A stretch of DNA of 49,372 bases from Betaproteobacteria bacterium (lineage in GTDB: Bacteria > Pseudomonadota > Gammaproteobacteria > Burkholderiales > SG8-39), in contig VBCH01000211.1 in assembly GCA_005884455.1 (NCBI GenBank), forward strand, positions 1-49,372, given 5' to 3'. The notes under the pieces were generated by a model. That model did not search any database. It saw only the letters and a list, made by a program, of their open reading frames with translations, and was not told the origin of the DNA. Position 1 is the stretch's first letter; each line of letters starts with the position of its first letter. Position numbers and translations under genes: made by a program. Positions 1-7,954 of this stretch are shown piece by piece.

Positions 1-2
1 CG

Positions 3-1883
3 CAGCTGATCGAGGCGCGGCCGATGCTGCGGCCGGGCGAGGTGCTCGAGTACGTTCCTGGAGTGATCATCACGCAGCACAGCGGCGACGGCAAGGCGAA
101 CCAGTACTTCCTGCGCGGCTTCAACCTCGATCACGGCACCGACTTCCTCACCACGATAGGCCACATGCCGGTGAACCTGCCGACGCATGCGCACGGGCAG
201 GGCTATTCCGACATCAACTTCCTACTTCCCGAGCTGGTGTCGCGTATCGCGTACAAGAAGGGTCCGTATTTCGCCGAGGAAGGCGACTTTTCCTCCGCCG
301 GCGTCGCCGACATCGACTACTACACCACGATGCCGAAGGGAATCGCTTCGCTCGGGCTCGGCAGCAACGGCTACCGGCGCGCGATGGCGGCGAATTCCTT
401 CGATGCCGGCCCGGGCCATCTGCTCTACGGCTTCGAGCTGTTCCACAACGACGGCCCGTGGATCAATCCCGAGGACTACCGCAAGCTGAACGGCGTGCTG
501 CGCTTCAGCCAGGGCACGAACGCGGACGGTTACACCCTGTCGCTCATGGGCTACACCGGCAAATGGAACGCGACCGACCAGATTCCGCAGCGCGCGGTGG
601 ACGACGGGACGATCTCTCGCTTTGGCGCGATCGATCCGACCGACGGCGGCCGGACCTCGCGCTACAGCCTGTCGCTCGACCGGCACAAGACGCTCGAGAA
701 CGGCGCGGTGTTCCACATGGACGTCTACGCGATCAAGTACCGCCTCAATCTGTTTTCGAACTTCACTTACTTTCTCAACAATCCGACGATCGGCGATCAG
801 TTCGAGCAGGCGGACGAGCGCACCGTCGTCGGCCTGACGCCGAGGTGGGTGTTCACTGAGAATTGGGGCGAGCGTCAGATGACCCACAAGCTCGGGGTCG
901 ATGCGCGCCGCGACGATATCAACGTAGCGCTATACGACACCGCGGCGCGCGACCGGCTCGGCCCGCCGGTGCGCTCGGACAAGGTCCTCCAGACCGGGGT
1001 GGGCCTGTACTACGAGAACGCGATCCAGTGGACCGACACTCTTCGCAGCATCGCGGGCGTGCGCGAGGATTTCTACGGCGCCCGCGTGGACAACGATCTC
1101 GGCGGGAGCTCGGGAACGACGAACGCGCACATCACCTCACCCAAGCTCAGTTTTATTTTCGGGCCCTTCGACAAGACCGAGTACTTTCTGAACTACGGGC
1201 AAGGCTTCCACAGCAACGACGCGCGCGGGACCACGATCACGGCAGGGACGAAAGTCCCGGCTCTGGTGAAGACGCGAGGGGAGGAGATCGGGATGCGCAC
1301 CGAGGTGGTCCCGCACCTGCAGTCCTCGCTTTCCCTGTGGCGGCTCGCCCTGGACTCCGAGCTGGTCTTCAAAGGAGACGCCGGCACGACGGAGGCGAGC
1401 CGCCCGAGCCTGCGCCGCGGCATCGAGTGGTCGAACCGCTATATCCCGCACGATTGGCTGCTCGTCGACTTCGACCTTTCTGTGTCGCGTGCCCGATTCA
1501 CCGAAACCGATCCACTGGTGGACGGCAATTACATTCCGGGCGCGATAGACCGGGTCGCATCGTTGGGCGCGACGGTGAAAGACCTCGGCCCCTGGTCGGG
1601 GACCGTGCATGCGCGCTACTTCGGCCCGCGGCCGCTGATCGAAAACAACAGCGTGCGCTCGCAGTCCTCGATCGACTTTTCTCTGCGCACGTCCTACAAG
1701 GTCGATGCGAAGACCAACATCAATTTCGACATATTCAATCTCTTCAACCGCAAGTCAAACGACATCGAGTACTACTATCTGTCACAGCGGTGCCCGAGCC
1801 CCACCTGTACGCCGGAGCAAGACATACACTTTCATCCGGCCGAGCCGCGCACGGTCCGCTTGGCGGTGGTCGCCCGGTATTGA
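3..1883 (+). CDS. TonB-dependent outer-membrane receptor (5' truncated)
   Basis: The reading frame is open from the first bases of the window, so the signal peptide, TonB box and the front of the plug domain lie outside it. The visible part begins inside the plug (residues PGVIITQHSGDGKANQYFLRGFN, split here only for orientation at GDGKAN and FLRGFN, a typical plug pattern) and continues through a long beta-barrel with alternating aromatic strands. It ends in an aromatic residue (Tyr), as outer-membrane barrel proteins do. The family imports iron chelates, cobalamin or other scarce ligands using TonB energy; the substrate cannot be told from sequence. The stop lies one base from the stop of the convergent propeller gene. 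Confident in family, not in ligand. Confidence 0.9.
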   Translation, partial: QLIEARPMLRPGEVLEYVPGVIITQHSGDGKANQYFLRGFNLDHGTDFLTTIGHMPVNLPTHAHGQGYSDINFLLPELVSRIAYKKGPYFAEEGDFSSAGVADIDYYTTMPKGIASLGLGSNGYRRAMAANSFDAGPGHLLYGFELFHNDGPWINPEDYRKLNGVLRFSQGTNADGYTLSLMGYTGKWNATDQIPQRAVDDGTISRFGAIDPTDGGRTSRYSLSLDRHKTLENGAVFHMDVYAIKYRLNLFSNFTYFLNNPTIGDQFEQADERTVVGLTPRWVFTENWGERQMTHKLGVDARRDDINVALYDTAARDRLGPPVRSDKVLQTGVGLYYENAIQWTDTLRSIAGVREDFYGARVDNDLGGSSGTTNAHITSPKLSFIFGPFDKTEYFLNYGQGFHSNDARGTTITAGTKVPALVKTRGEEIGMRTEVVPHLQSSLSLWRLALDSELVFKGDAGTTEASRPSLRRGIEWSNRYIPHDWLLVDFDLSVSRARFTETDPLVDGNYIPGAIDRVASLGATVKDLGPWSGTVHARYFGPRPLIENNSVRSQSSIDFSLRTSYKVDAKTNINFDIFNLFNRKSNDIEYYYLSQRCPSPTCTPEQDIHFHPAEPRTVRLAVVARY

Positions 1884-1884
1884 C

Positions 1885-3111
1885 CTACTTCGGGAGCGTC
1901 ACCAAGGTCACGGTATTGACCAGGCTGTTGGCCAGCACGAAGTTGCTGTCGGGCGTGACCGAAGTATTGCGCACGATGTTGCCGCCGCCCGGGATCGCCC
2001 AGCTCTGGAACTTCTCCGTCTTGGGATCGAAGCGCACGACGGTGTTCGGCCTGGCTTCGGACTCGCTGTACCAGAGGACATCGTGGATCGCAGAGATGCC
2101 GTAGGGCGCGGACTTCGGCCCGCTCGGCGACGGCCATTCGCTCACCTTGCCGGTCGCGGGGTCGAGGCGGCCGAGGTAGCCGCGCGCATAGTCGGAGTAC
2201 CAGACCACGTCGTCGCTCGTGATCGCGATGCGCCGCGGGCGCGCGCCCGGGTCCGGGAGCTTGTACTCGCGGATCGCGAGGGTCGCCGGATCCACCGCGG
2301 CCACGCTGTTGACGCCGAATTGCACCACGAACACCGTGCCCTTGGAATTCACGGCCATGCCGTAGGGGCGCGACTTGGGTGTGGGCGGCGTGAGGAGCTT
2401 GATCTCGCCCGACTTCGGGTCGAGCCGCCCGATGCGGTTGGCGTTCTGGACCGTGAACCACAGGATCCCGGCCTGGTCGAAGATGAGCGTGTGCGGGTCT
2501 TTCGCCTGCGGATCCGGCATCGGATACTCGGTCACCGCGCCCGTCTTCGGGTCGAGCTTGCCGATCAAGGCTCCGGTGTTGCCGGTGTACCAGATGTTGC
2601 CGTCCTTGTCCTCCATCAGGCCATGCGGTCCCGAGTGAGCGGTCTTGAGCGGATACTCCTTGATCTTGCCGGTTTTCGGATCCACGCGACCCAGCACGTT
2701 GGCCATCTGGCCGGTGTACCAGAGCGATCCATCCCTCGCCGCTAGCGGATCGTGCGGCCGCGAGCCGGGGGTGGATGCTTTCCAGATCTTCATCGAAACC
2801 TTCAAGGGCCCGGGAACTACAACGGCGGCGGCCTTGTTCTTTTCCGGGTAGTTTTTTGCCAGATACGGAGTGAGCGTTGCGACCTCCTCTTTGGAAAGCG
2901 GCACGCCGTGATTGGTCATCATGCGCACCGCGGTCGCCCAGCCCTCGGGCGTGTAACCGTTGCCCACACGCGCCTCCAAGGCATGGCAGCTCATGCATTT
3001 TGCCGCCGCGATTTCCTTGCCCTTTCCTTCGGGCAAGTTCTGGCTCCAGCCGGGCAGCGCGGCGCCCAGCAAAGCGGCAGCCATCGAGGACACAAGGGAT
3101 TTTCTCGACAT
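1885..3111 (-). CDS. Exported cytochrome c / Vgb-type beta-propeller fusion
   Basis: 408 residues. An N-terminal signal peptide (about 1-23, ending near GWSQ) is followed by a short cytochrome c module with one CMSCH haem motif (Cys39, Cys42, His43). From about residue 105 to the end there are repeated blades of the form IWYTG...GRLDPKTGKIKEYP, the pattern of the virginiamycin B lyase (Vgb)/streptogramin-lyase propeller family. True Vgb linearises streptogramins in the cytosol; an exported, haem-bearing version probably does something else, perhaps periplasmic oxidation or ligand sensing. It is convergent with the TonB receptor. The fold is clear; the reaction is unknown. Confidence 0.85.
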   Translation of the reverse strand: MSRKSLVSSMAAALLGAALPGWSQNLPEGKGKEIAAAKCMSCHALEARVGNGYTPEGWATAVRMMTNHGVPLSKEEVATLTPYLAKNYPEKNKAAAVVVPGPLKVSMKIWKASTPGSRPHDPLAARDGSLWYTGQMANVLGRVDPKTGKIKEYPLKTAHSGPHGLMEDKDGNIWYTGNTGALIGKLDPKTGAVTEYPMPDPQAKDPHTLIFDQAGILWFTVQNANRIGRLDPKSGEIKLLTPPTPKSRPYGMAVNSKGTVFVVQFGVNSVAAVDPATLAIREYKLPDPGARPRRIAITSDDVVWYSDYARGYLGRLDPATGKVSEWPSPSGPKSAPYGISAIHDVLWYSESEARPNTVVRFDPKTEKFQSWAIPGGGNIVRNTSVTPDSNFVLANSLVNTVTLVTLPK

Positions 3112-3251
3112 GGATTCTCCGTTGGAAAGACGTGAGGCGCTCGAAGGTACTGCGATCGCAGACGGAAGTCCAGAGGGTCCAGCCTGCGGGGTATAGACTT
3201 ACATCTAGAGCGCCGCTCATCGCGCCCTGAACGGGATATTGAGGACGGATC

Positions 3252-4586
3252 TTGCGCTGGGATAAGACCTTGCTTGCACTGTGGGCGCTGTCGCCCGCCC
3301 TGGCGTGGGCGCCGGGGCCCCCGGTTGCCCTGCTCACGATCAACGGGGCGATCGGGCCCGCGATCGCCGATTACGTCCACCGCGGCATCGAGCAAGCCGG
3401 GAAGCAGGGCGCGCAGCTCGTGGTCCTGCAGATGGACACTCCGGGCGGCCTGGACACCTCGATGCGGGCCATCATCAAGGACATCCTTGCTTCGCCCGTA
3501 CCCATAGCCGCCTTCGTCGCGCCGGGTGGGGCACGCGCTGCCAGCGCGGGGACCTACATTCTCTACGCGAGCCACATCGCGGCGATGGCGCCGGCGACCA
3601 ACCTCGGCGCCGCCACGCCCGTGGCGATCGGCGCGCCCGGAGGCGGGGCGGAGGGCGACAAGAAGGCCGGCAAGGACGAGAAAGGCGAAGGCGGCAGCAC
3701 CTCGAGCACGATGAGCCGCAAGCAGGTGAACGATGCTGCGGCCTACATCCGCAGCCTCGCGCAGATGCGCGGCCGCAACGCGGAATGGGCCGAGCGCGCC
3801 GTGCGGGAAGCCGTGAGCCTGTCCGCGTCCGAGGCGCTCAAGATGAAAGTCATCGACCTCGTCGCGGAGGATGTACCCGATCTGCTCAGGCGGCTGGAGG
3901 GCCGCAAGCTGAAGGTGTCGGATGCGGAGCGCGTGCTGCGGACCGCGGATGTCGTCGCGACCGCGGTGGAGCCCGACTGGCGCACGCGGTTCCTGTCGGT
4001 CGTCACCGATCCGAGCATCGCCTACATCCTCATCCTGCTCGGGATCTACGCCCTGGTATTCGAGTTTTCCAATCCCGGCCTGGTGTTTCCGGGCGTCGTC
4101 GGCGCGATCTGCGTCCTGATTGCGCTCTACGCGTTTCACCTTCTGCCGGTGAATTACGCGGGCCTCGCGCTTATGCTCGTGGGCATCGCCTTTATGGTGG
4201 GGGAACTCTTCTTCCCGGCGTACGGGTCGCTCGGAATCGGCGGGGCGATCGCCTTCGTCATCGGCTCGGTGATCCTCATCGATACCGACGTACCCGGCTT
4301 CGGCGTTCCTCTCTCGCTCGTGCTCGGGCTCGCCGCCGGGACTGCCGCGTTCCTGTTCCTGGTCGTCGGCATGGCCCTGAAAGGGCAAAGGCGCCCGGTC
4401 GTGAGCGGGCGCGAAGAGCTCCTCGGAAGCACCGGTGAGGCGCTCGAGGACTGCGACCCGGAGGGCTGGGCGCGCATCCACGGCGAGACCTGGCGCATCC
4501 GCAGCGCGGCGCCGCTCAAGGCGGGCCAGCGCGTGCGCGTCGTCGCAATGCACGGCTTGCTGCTCGAGGTCGTGCCCGAGCCTTGA
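3252..4586 (+). CDS. NfeD-family membrane-bound serine protease
   Basis: 444 residues from a TTG start, chosen because a GAGG stands 7 bases upstream and the next residues form a signal peptide (about 1-20). A ClpP-like protease domain (about 25-225) contains the nucleophile region ARAASAGTY with Ser98; Lys156 in SRKQVNDAAAY is the likely general base, matching the Ser/Lys dyad known for archaeal NfeD (PH1510). A Gly/Lys/Glu-rich insert lies at about 128-155. Five hydrophobic segments follow (about 255-380), then a C-terminal OB-like NfeD domain (about 385-444). It sits 21 bases before a slipin gene, the classic NfeD-stomatin pair thought to act in membrane protein quality control. Confidence 0.92.
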   Translation: MRWDKTLLALWALSPALAWAPGPPVALLTINGAIGPAIADYVHRGIEQAGKQGAQLVVLQMDTPGGLDTSMRAIIKDILASPVPIAAFVAPGGARAASAGTYILYASHIAAMAPATNLGAATPVAIGAPGGGAEGDKKAGKDEKGEGGSTSSTMSRKQVNDAAAYIRSLAQMRGRNAEWAERAVREAVSLSASEALKMKVIDLVAEDVPDLLRRLEGRKLKVSDAERVLRTADVVATAVEPDWRTRFLSVVTDPSIAYILILLGIYALVFEFSNPGLVFPGVVGAICVLIALYAFHLLPVNYAGLALMLVGIAFMVGELFFPAYGSLGIGGAIAFVIGSVILIDTDVPGFGVPLSLVLGLAAGTAAFLFLVVGMALKGQRRPVVSGREELLGSTGEALEDCDPEGWARIHGETWRIRSAAPLKAGQRVRVVAMHGLLLEVVPEP

Positions 4587-4607
4587 TTCCATGAACGGAG
4601 GTTGATC

Positions 4608-5366
4608 ATGTTCAGTTTCCTTTTCGGCGCCCTGCTGGTCGTCTTCATCCTGTTCGTGTGGTCGTTCAGGATCCTGCGCGAGTACGAGCGCGGCGTCGTG
4701 TTCAACCTCGGGCGCTACTGGGCGGTGAAGGGGCCGGGATGGTTCATCCTCATCCCGGTGATCCAGCAGATGGTGAAAATGGACCTGCGCACCGTGGTGC
4801 TCGACGTCCCGCCGCAGGACGTGATCTCGCGCGACAACGTTTCGGTGAAAGTGAACGCCGTGGTGTATTTCCGCGTCGTCGATCCGCAGAAGGCGGTGAT
4901 CCAGGTGGCGGACTTCCTCAATGCGACGAGCCAGCTCGCGCAGACGACGCTGCGCGCGGTGCTCGGCAAGCACGAGCTCGACGAGATGCTCGCCGAGCGC
5001 GAGAAGCTGAACGTCGACATCCAAAAGACCCTCGATGCCCAGACCGAAGCCTGGGGCATCAAGGTCTCGAACGTCGAGATCAAGGACGTCGACCTGAACG
5101 AGACGATGGTGCGCGCGATCGCGCGCCAGGCCGAGGCCGAGCGCGAACGCCGCGCGAAGGTGATCCACGCCGAGGGCGAGCTGCAGGCCTCGGAAAAGCT
5201 CCTGCAGGCGGCGCAAATGCTCTCCAAGCAGGCCGAGGCGATGCAGCTGCGCTACCTGCAGACCTTGAGCAACATCGCCGGCGACAAGACCTCGACGATC
5301 GTGTTCCCGGTGCCGATGGACCTGATCACGCCGATGCTCGAGGCGCTGCGTAAGCGGAACGCGTAA
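4608..5366 (+). CDS. Slipin / stomatin-like SPFH membrane protein
   Basis: 252 residues. The ATG at 4608 is preferred over an in-frame TTG at 4602 because GGAGG at 4597-4601 is spaced 6 bases from the ATG and abuts the TTG. A single membrane segment (about 2-20) is followed by [13 protein letters not shown], the start of an SPFH (band 7) domain, then a charged coiled-coil (about 165-205, rich in [11 protein letters not shown]) and a hydrophobic C-terminal tail. Stomatins oligomerise into membrane microdomains and are substrates or partners of NfeD proteases. The gene follows NfeD directly, so the two probably work together. Confidence 0.93.
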   Translation: MFSFLFGALLVVFILFVWSFRILREYERGVVFNLGRYWAVKGPGWFILIPVIQQMVKMDLRTVVLDVPPQDVISRDNVSVKVNAVVYFRVVDPQKAVIQVADFLNATSQLAQTTLRAVLGKHELDEMLAEREKLNVDIQKTLDAQTEAWGIKVSNVEIKDVDLNETMVRAIARQAEAERERRAKVIHAEGELQASEKLLQAAQMLSKQAEAMQLRYLQTLSNIAGDKTSTIVFPVPMDLITPMLEALRKRNA

Positions 5367-5418
5367 GTTCCGGGGACGTCGAACGACAAAGCTTCATCAC
5401 ATTCAAAAGGAGCCGACC

Positions 5419-6159
5419 ATGTCCTTCAATGCCAAACCGGGCGTGCTGCGCGATGCCCTGCGTTCGACGCGCGGCGTCTGGGTTGCGCTGCTCGCGCTCC
5501 TGGCGATCGGCACGTTCTGGAACATCCCGGCGCGCACCGGAGAACCAGCAGTCACGCCGCCCGTGCCTGCGATCGACAATCCGAAAGCCGCGGGTCCCCT
5601 GCAGACCGCGGTGATCGCGGGCGGCTGCTTTTGGGGCGTACAGGGGGTGTTTCAGCACACCAAGGGCGTCAAGCAGGCGCTTTCAGGCTATTCGGGGGGC
5701 GAGAAGAGCACCGCCGAATACGAGAAGGTGGGAACCGGACGGACTGGCCATGCCGAATCCGTGCAGGTCGTGTTTGATCCGCACGAGATCAGCTACGGCG
5801 ATATTCTGAGGATCTACTTCTCGGTCGCGCACGATCCGACCGAGCTCAACCGCCAGGGGCCCGACGTCGGCACGCAATACCGTTCGGCGATTTTTTACGC
5901 GGACGCGTCGCAGCAGCGCATCGCGCAGGCTTACATCTCGCAGCTGGAGAAGGCACGCGCTTTTGCGAGGCCTATCGTGACCCGCGTCGATCCGCTGAAG
6001 GGATTTTATCCGGCCGAGGCCTATCACCAGGACTTCCTGGTTCATAACCCGACCTATCCGTACATCGTGATCAACGACCTGCCGAAGATCGTGAACCTGA
6101 AGCGCTTGTTTCCGGAGCAGTACCGGGAGAAGCCCGTCCTCACCGCGTCCGCATCCTAG
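5419..6159 (+). CDS. msrA: Membrane-anchored peptide-methionine (S)-S-oxide reductase
   Basis: 246 residues with a good AAAAGGAG ribosome site. A hydrophobic segment at about 20-36 acts as signal anchor or uncleaved signal, so the catalytic domain should face the periplasm. The MsrA active site GGCFWG is present with nucleophile Cys70; GYSGG, the GHAESVQVVFDP block and the YHQDF motif are also intact. MsrA reduces methionine-S-sulfoxide in damaged proteins. Cys70 is the only cysteine in the whole protein, so the usual resolving cysteines near the C-terminus are missing and an external thiol donor would be needed. It follows the NfeD/slipin pair by 52 bases and may share its transcript. Confidence 0.93.
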   Translation: MSFNAKPGVLRDALRSTRGVWVALLALLAIGTFWNIPARTGEPAVTPPVPAIDNPKAAGPLQTAVIAGGCFWGVQGVFQHTKGVKQALSGYSGGEKSTAEYEKVGTGRTGHAESVQVVFDPHEISYGDILRIYFSVAHDPTELNRQGPDVGTQYRSAIFYADASQQRIAQAYISQLEKARAFARPIVTRVDPLKGFYPAEAYHQDFLVHNPTYPYIVINDLPKIVNLKRLFPEQYREKPVLTASAS

Positions 6160-6220
6160 CCGATCGAACCGGCTCAGACGTGGCCATACTTCTTCAGCAT
6201 CTCCTTAAGACTCGCGCTCC

Positions 6221-7036
6221 CTAGGTGCCATAGCGGACCGGAGAATTGAACTGGCGGAACGCTGCGAGCGCGCTGTAGCAGGCGAGCATCGCCGTTTTGG
6301 GATTGTCCGGGGAGGGCACGCTCTCGAAGCGAAGGTCGATCGTGCCAGTCCTGCCGCGGATCGTGATGAAGTGGGTGTTGAACTTCAGCGCGGGGTCGGC
6401 TACTACTTTCAGGCGCGTGCGGTCGAAGCCGACGCCGGCGAGCGAGAGCACCGCCGCGATGTTGACGTTCGCCGGAAAGTGCGGCACGCCTTCGCGCGCT
6501 GTGCCTTCGAAGAGCGTCACGGGCCCCGCGAGCCCCTCGAGATCGATCTTCAGCCTTTCGACGTAAGGAATCCCTTTCCACGCGGCAGGCGGCTTGGTCA
6601 CGGCGATGCTGACTTCGTCCACGCCGGCCGCGCAGGCGGCCTTGAGCGCGTCGAGCCCGCCGATTCCGCCCGAGGGAAGGCAGAGCAGCGCGCGGTGTTT
6701 CGCCGAAGCGCGCTCCAGGCGCGCGCGCAGCTCGTCGTCGCAGAGGGCTCCGCCCGAGAGCACGATGACGGCGACTCCGTTCGAGAGCAGCGTCTCGGCG
6801 TGCTCTCGCACGGCCTCGTGGGAAGCGGCTTCGATGACGACCTCGGGGCGGGCGGCGATCAGCCTGTCAACTCCGAGCACGAAGGGCACGCCGAACTCGC
6901 GCGCGAGCGCCTTGCCCCGGGAATTTTCGCTGCGGCCGGCGATCGCCACCACCTCTGCCACGCCCGGCTCGCCGCTGCGCGCGTGCTCGAGGAAGAGCCT
7001 CGCGATGACGCCGCCGCCGAGAAGGCCGACCCGCAT
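6221..7036 (-). CDS. nadX: L-aspartate dehydrogenase (NadX-type)
   Basis: 271 residues. The N-terminal Rossmann motif GLLGGGVIARLF binds NAD(P); the middle carries SGGIGGLDALKAA and the catalytic region has KFNTHFITIRG with the His expected in aspartate dehydrogenases, followed by the family-typical tail SPDNPKTAMLACYSALAAFR. The enzyme converts aspartate to iminoaspartate/oxaloacetate plus ammonia; it can feed NAD synthesis or, in Betaproteobacteria, amino-acid catabolism. It starts 1 base after the stop of a FlK-like thioesterase gene, so the two are cotranscribed. That partner is unusual for NAD synthesis and hints at a degradative role, which is inference. Confidence 0.85.
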   Translation of the reverse strand: MRVGLLGGGVIARLFLEHARSGEPGVAEVVAIAGRSENSRGKALAREFGVPFVLGVDRLIAARPEVVIEAASHEAVREHAETLLSNGVAVIVLSGGALCDDELRARLERASAKHRALLCLPSGGIGGLDALKAACAAGVDEVSIAVTKPPAAWKGIPYVERLKIDLEGLAGPVTLFEGTAREGVPHFPANVNIAAVLSLAGVGFDRTRLKVVADPALKFNTHFITIRGRTGTIDLRFESVPSPDNPKTAMLACYSALAAFRQFNSPVRYGT

Positions 7037-7037
7037 G

Positions 7038-7439
7038 TCAGCCGCGCTGCGCTTTCTTCCTGAGCAGCCGCTCGCGCACCTTCTGCACGTCGACGATGAA
7101 CCGCTCGTGCGTGCCGCGCGCGACCGCGTCGGGACCGTCGTCGACGGTCGCCTCGAAGCTCACGCGCCTGCCGTCGACATTCGCGAGCTTGATGGAGATC
7201 GTGATTTCGGCCCCGAGCAGCGCCGGGCCCACGTGCTCCCAGTTCACCTTGGTTCCGACCGAGTCCTCGCCCGGGTCGAGGTGTCCGAGCAGGAAGTCCC
7301 GGCACGTGTACTCGACGTCGCTGATGATGCGCGGCGTGGCGTAGACGCGGCAGTCCTCGCCCATGAAATTGATGACGCGAGGCTCGTCGACGGTGATTTT
7401 CTTCGTGGCGGCAAGGCCGGCCTTCAATGTGGGTTTCAT
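7038..7439 (-). CDS. FlK-like hotdog thioesterase
   Basis: 133 residues starting MKPTLKAG; this ATG is chosen over longer in-frame starts because AGAGGA stands 8 bases upstream and the homologous paralogue begins at the same place. The sequence has the FlK-type order of active-site residues: Thr in VYATP, Glu in DVEYTCRDFL and His in VNWEHVGPALLG, which in fluoroacetyl-CoA thioesterase form the Thr/Glu/His triad. It should hydrolyse a small acyl-CoA; the substrate is unknown. It is the first gene of a two-gene minus-strand unit with aspartate dehydrogenase and is read divergently from a second FlK-like gene 68 bases away. Confidence 0.82.
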   Translation of the reverse strand: MKPTLKAGLAATKKITVDEPRVINFMGEDCRVYATPRIISDVEYTCRDFLLGHLDPGEDSVGTKVNWEHVGPALLGAEITISIKLANVDGRRVSFEATVDDGPDAVARGTHERFIVDVQKVRERLLRKKAQRG

Positions 7440-7507
7440 CGCTGATTCCTCTACGCGGATCATATCCGAGCCGCATTCCGGCGTTATTATGCCCGCTGGA
7501 GAACCCC

Positions 7508-7927
7508 GTGAGCTCGACCGAAAAACTGAAGCCCGGTCTGAAAGGCGCCGCGGAGCTGGTCGTGGGCGAGGAGCACACCGCACCGCGCGTCGGCAGCGGC
7601 CGCGTGCATGTGCTCGCCACTCCGGTGATGATCAACGTGATCGAGGCGGCGGCGCTCGCGGCGATCGAGCACCTGCTGCCTGGAGGCCATCAGTCGCTCG
7701 GCACGCGCCTGGATATCCGCCACTTCGCGGCGACGCCGGTAGGCATGCGCGTGCGCGCGGAGGTCGAGGTCGTGAAAGTGGAAGGCCGCGCCGTGACCTT
7801 TCGCGTCTCGGTGGCGGACGAAAAGGAAGCGATCGGCGACGGCACGCACGAGCGCATGGTGGTCAACGTGGCGCGATTCGACGTGCGCGTGCAGGATAAG
7901 GTCGCGATGGTGCGCGGCCGGGCCTGA
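7508..7927 (+). CDS. FlK-like hotdog thioesterase (second paralogue)
   Basis: 139 residues from a GTG start (CTGGAG 6 bases upstream). Reads SSTEKLKPGLKGAAELVV, then VLATPVMINVIEAAA and LDIRHFAATPVG, giving the same Thr/Glu/His arrangement as FlK. The paralogue on the other strand aligns over its whole length, with the shared patterns KP.LK.G, ATP.(M/I)I and DGTHER/RGTHER near the C-terminus. Probably a cytosolic acyl-CoA thioesterase. The two genes share a 68-bp divergent promoter region, so they may be coregulated. No conserved operator could be recognised there. Confidence 0.82.
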   Translation: MSSTEKLKPGLKGAAELVVGEEHTAPRVGSGRVHVLATPVMINVIEAAALAAIEHLLPGGHQSLGTRLDIRHFAATPVGMRVRAEVEVVKVEGRAVTFRVSVADEKEAIGDGTHERMVVNVARFDVRVQDKVAMVRGRA

Positions 7928-7954
7928 TCCTCGACTGCTCCCTGGTTCGGACGC

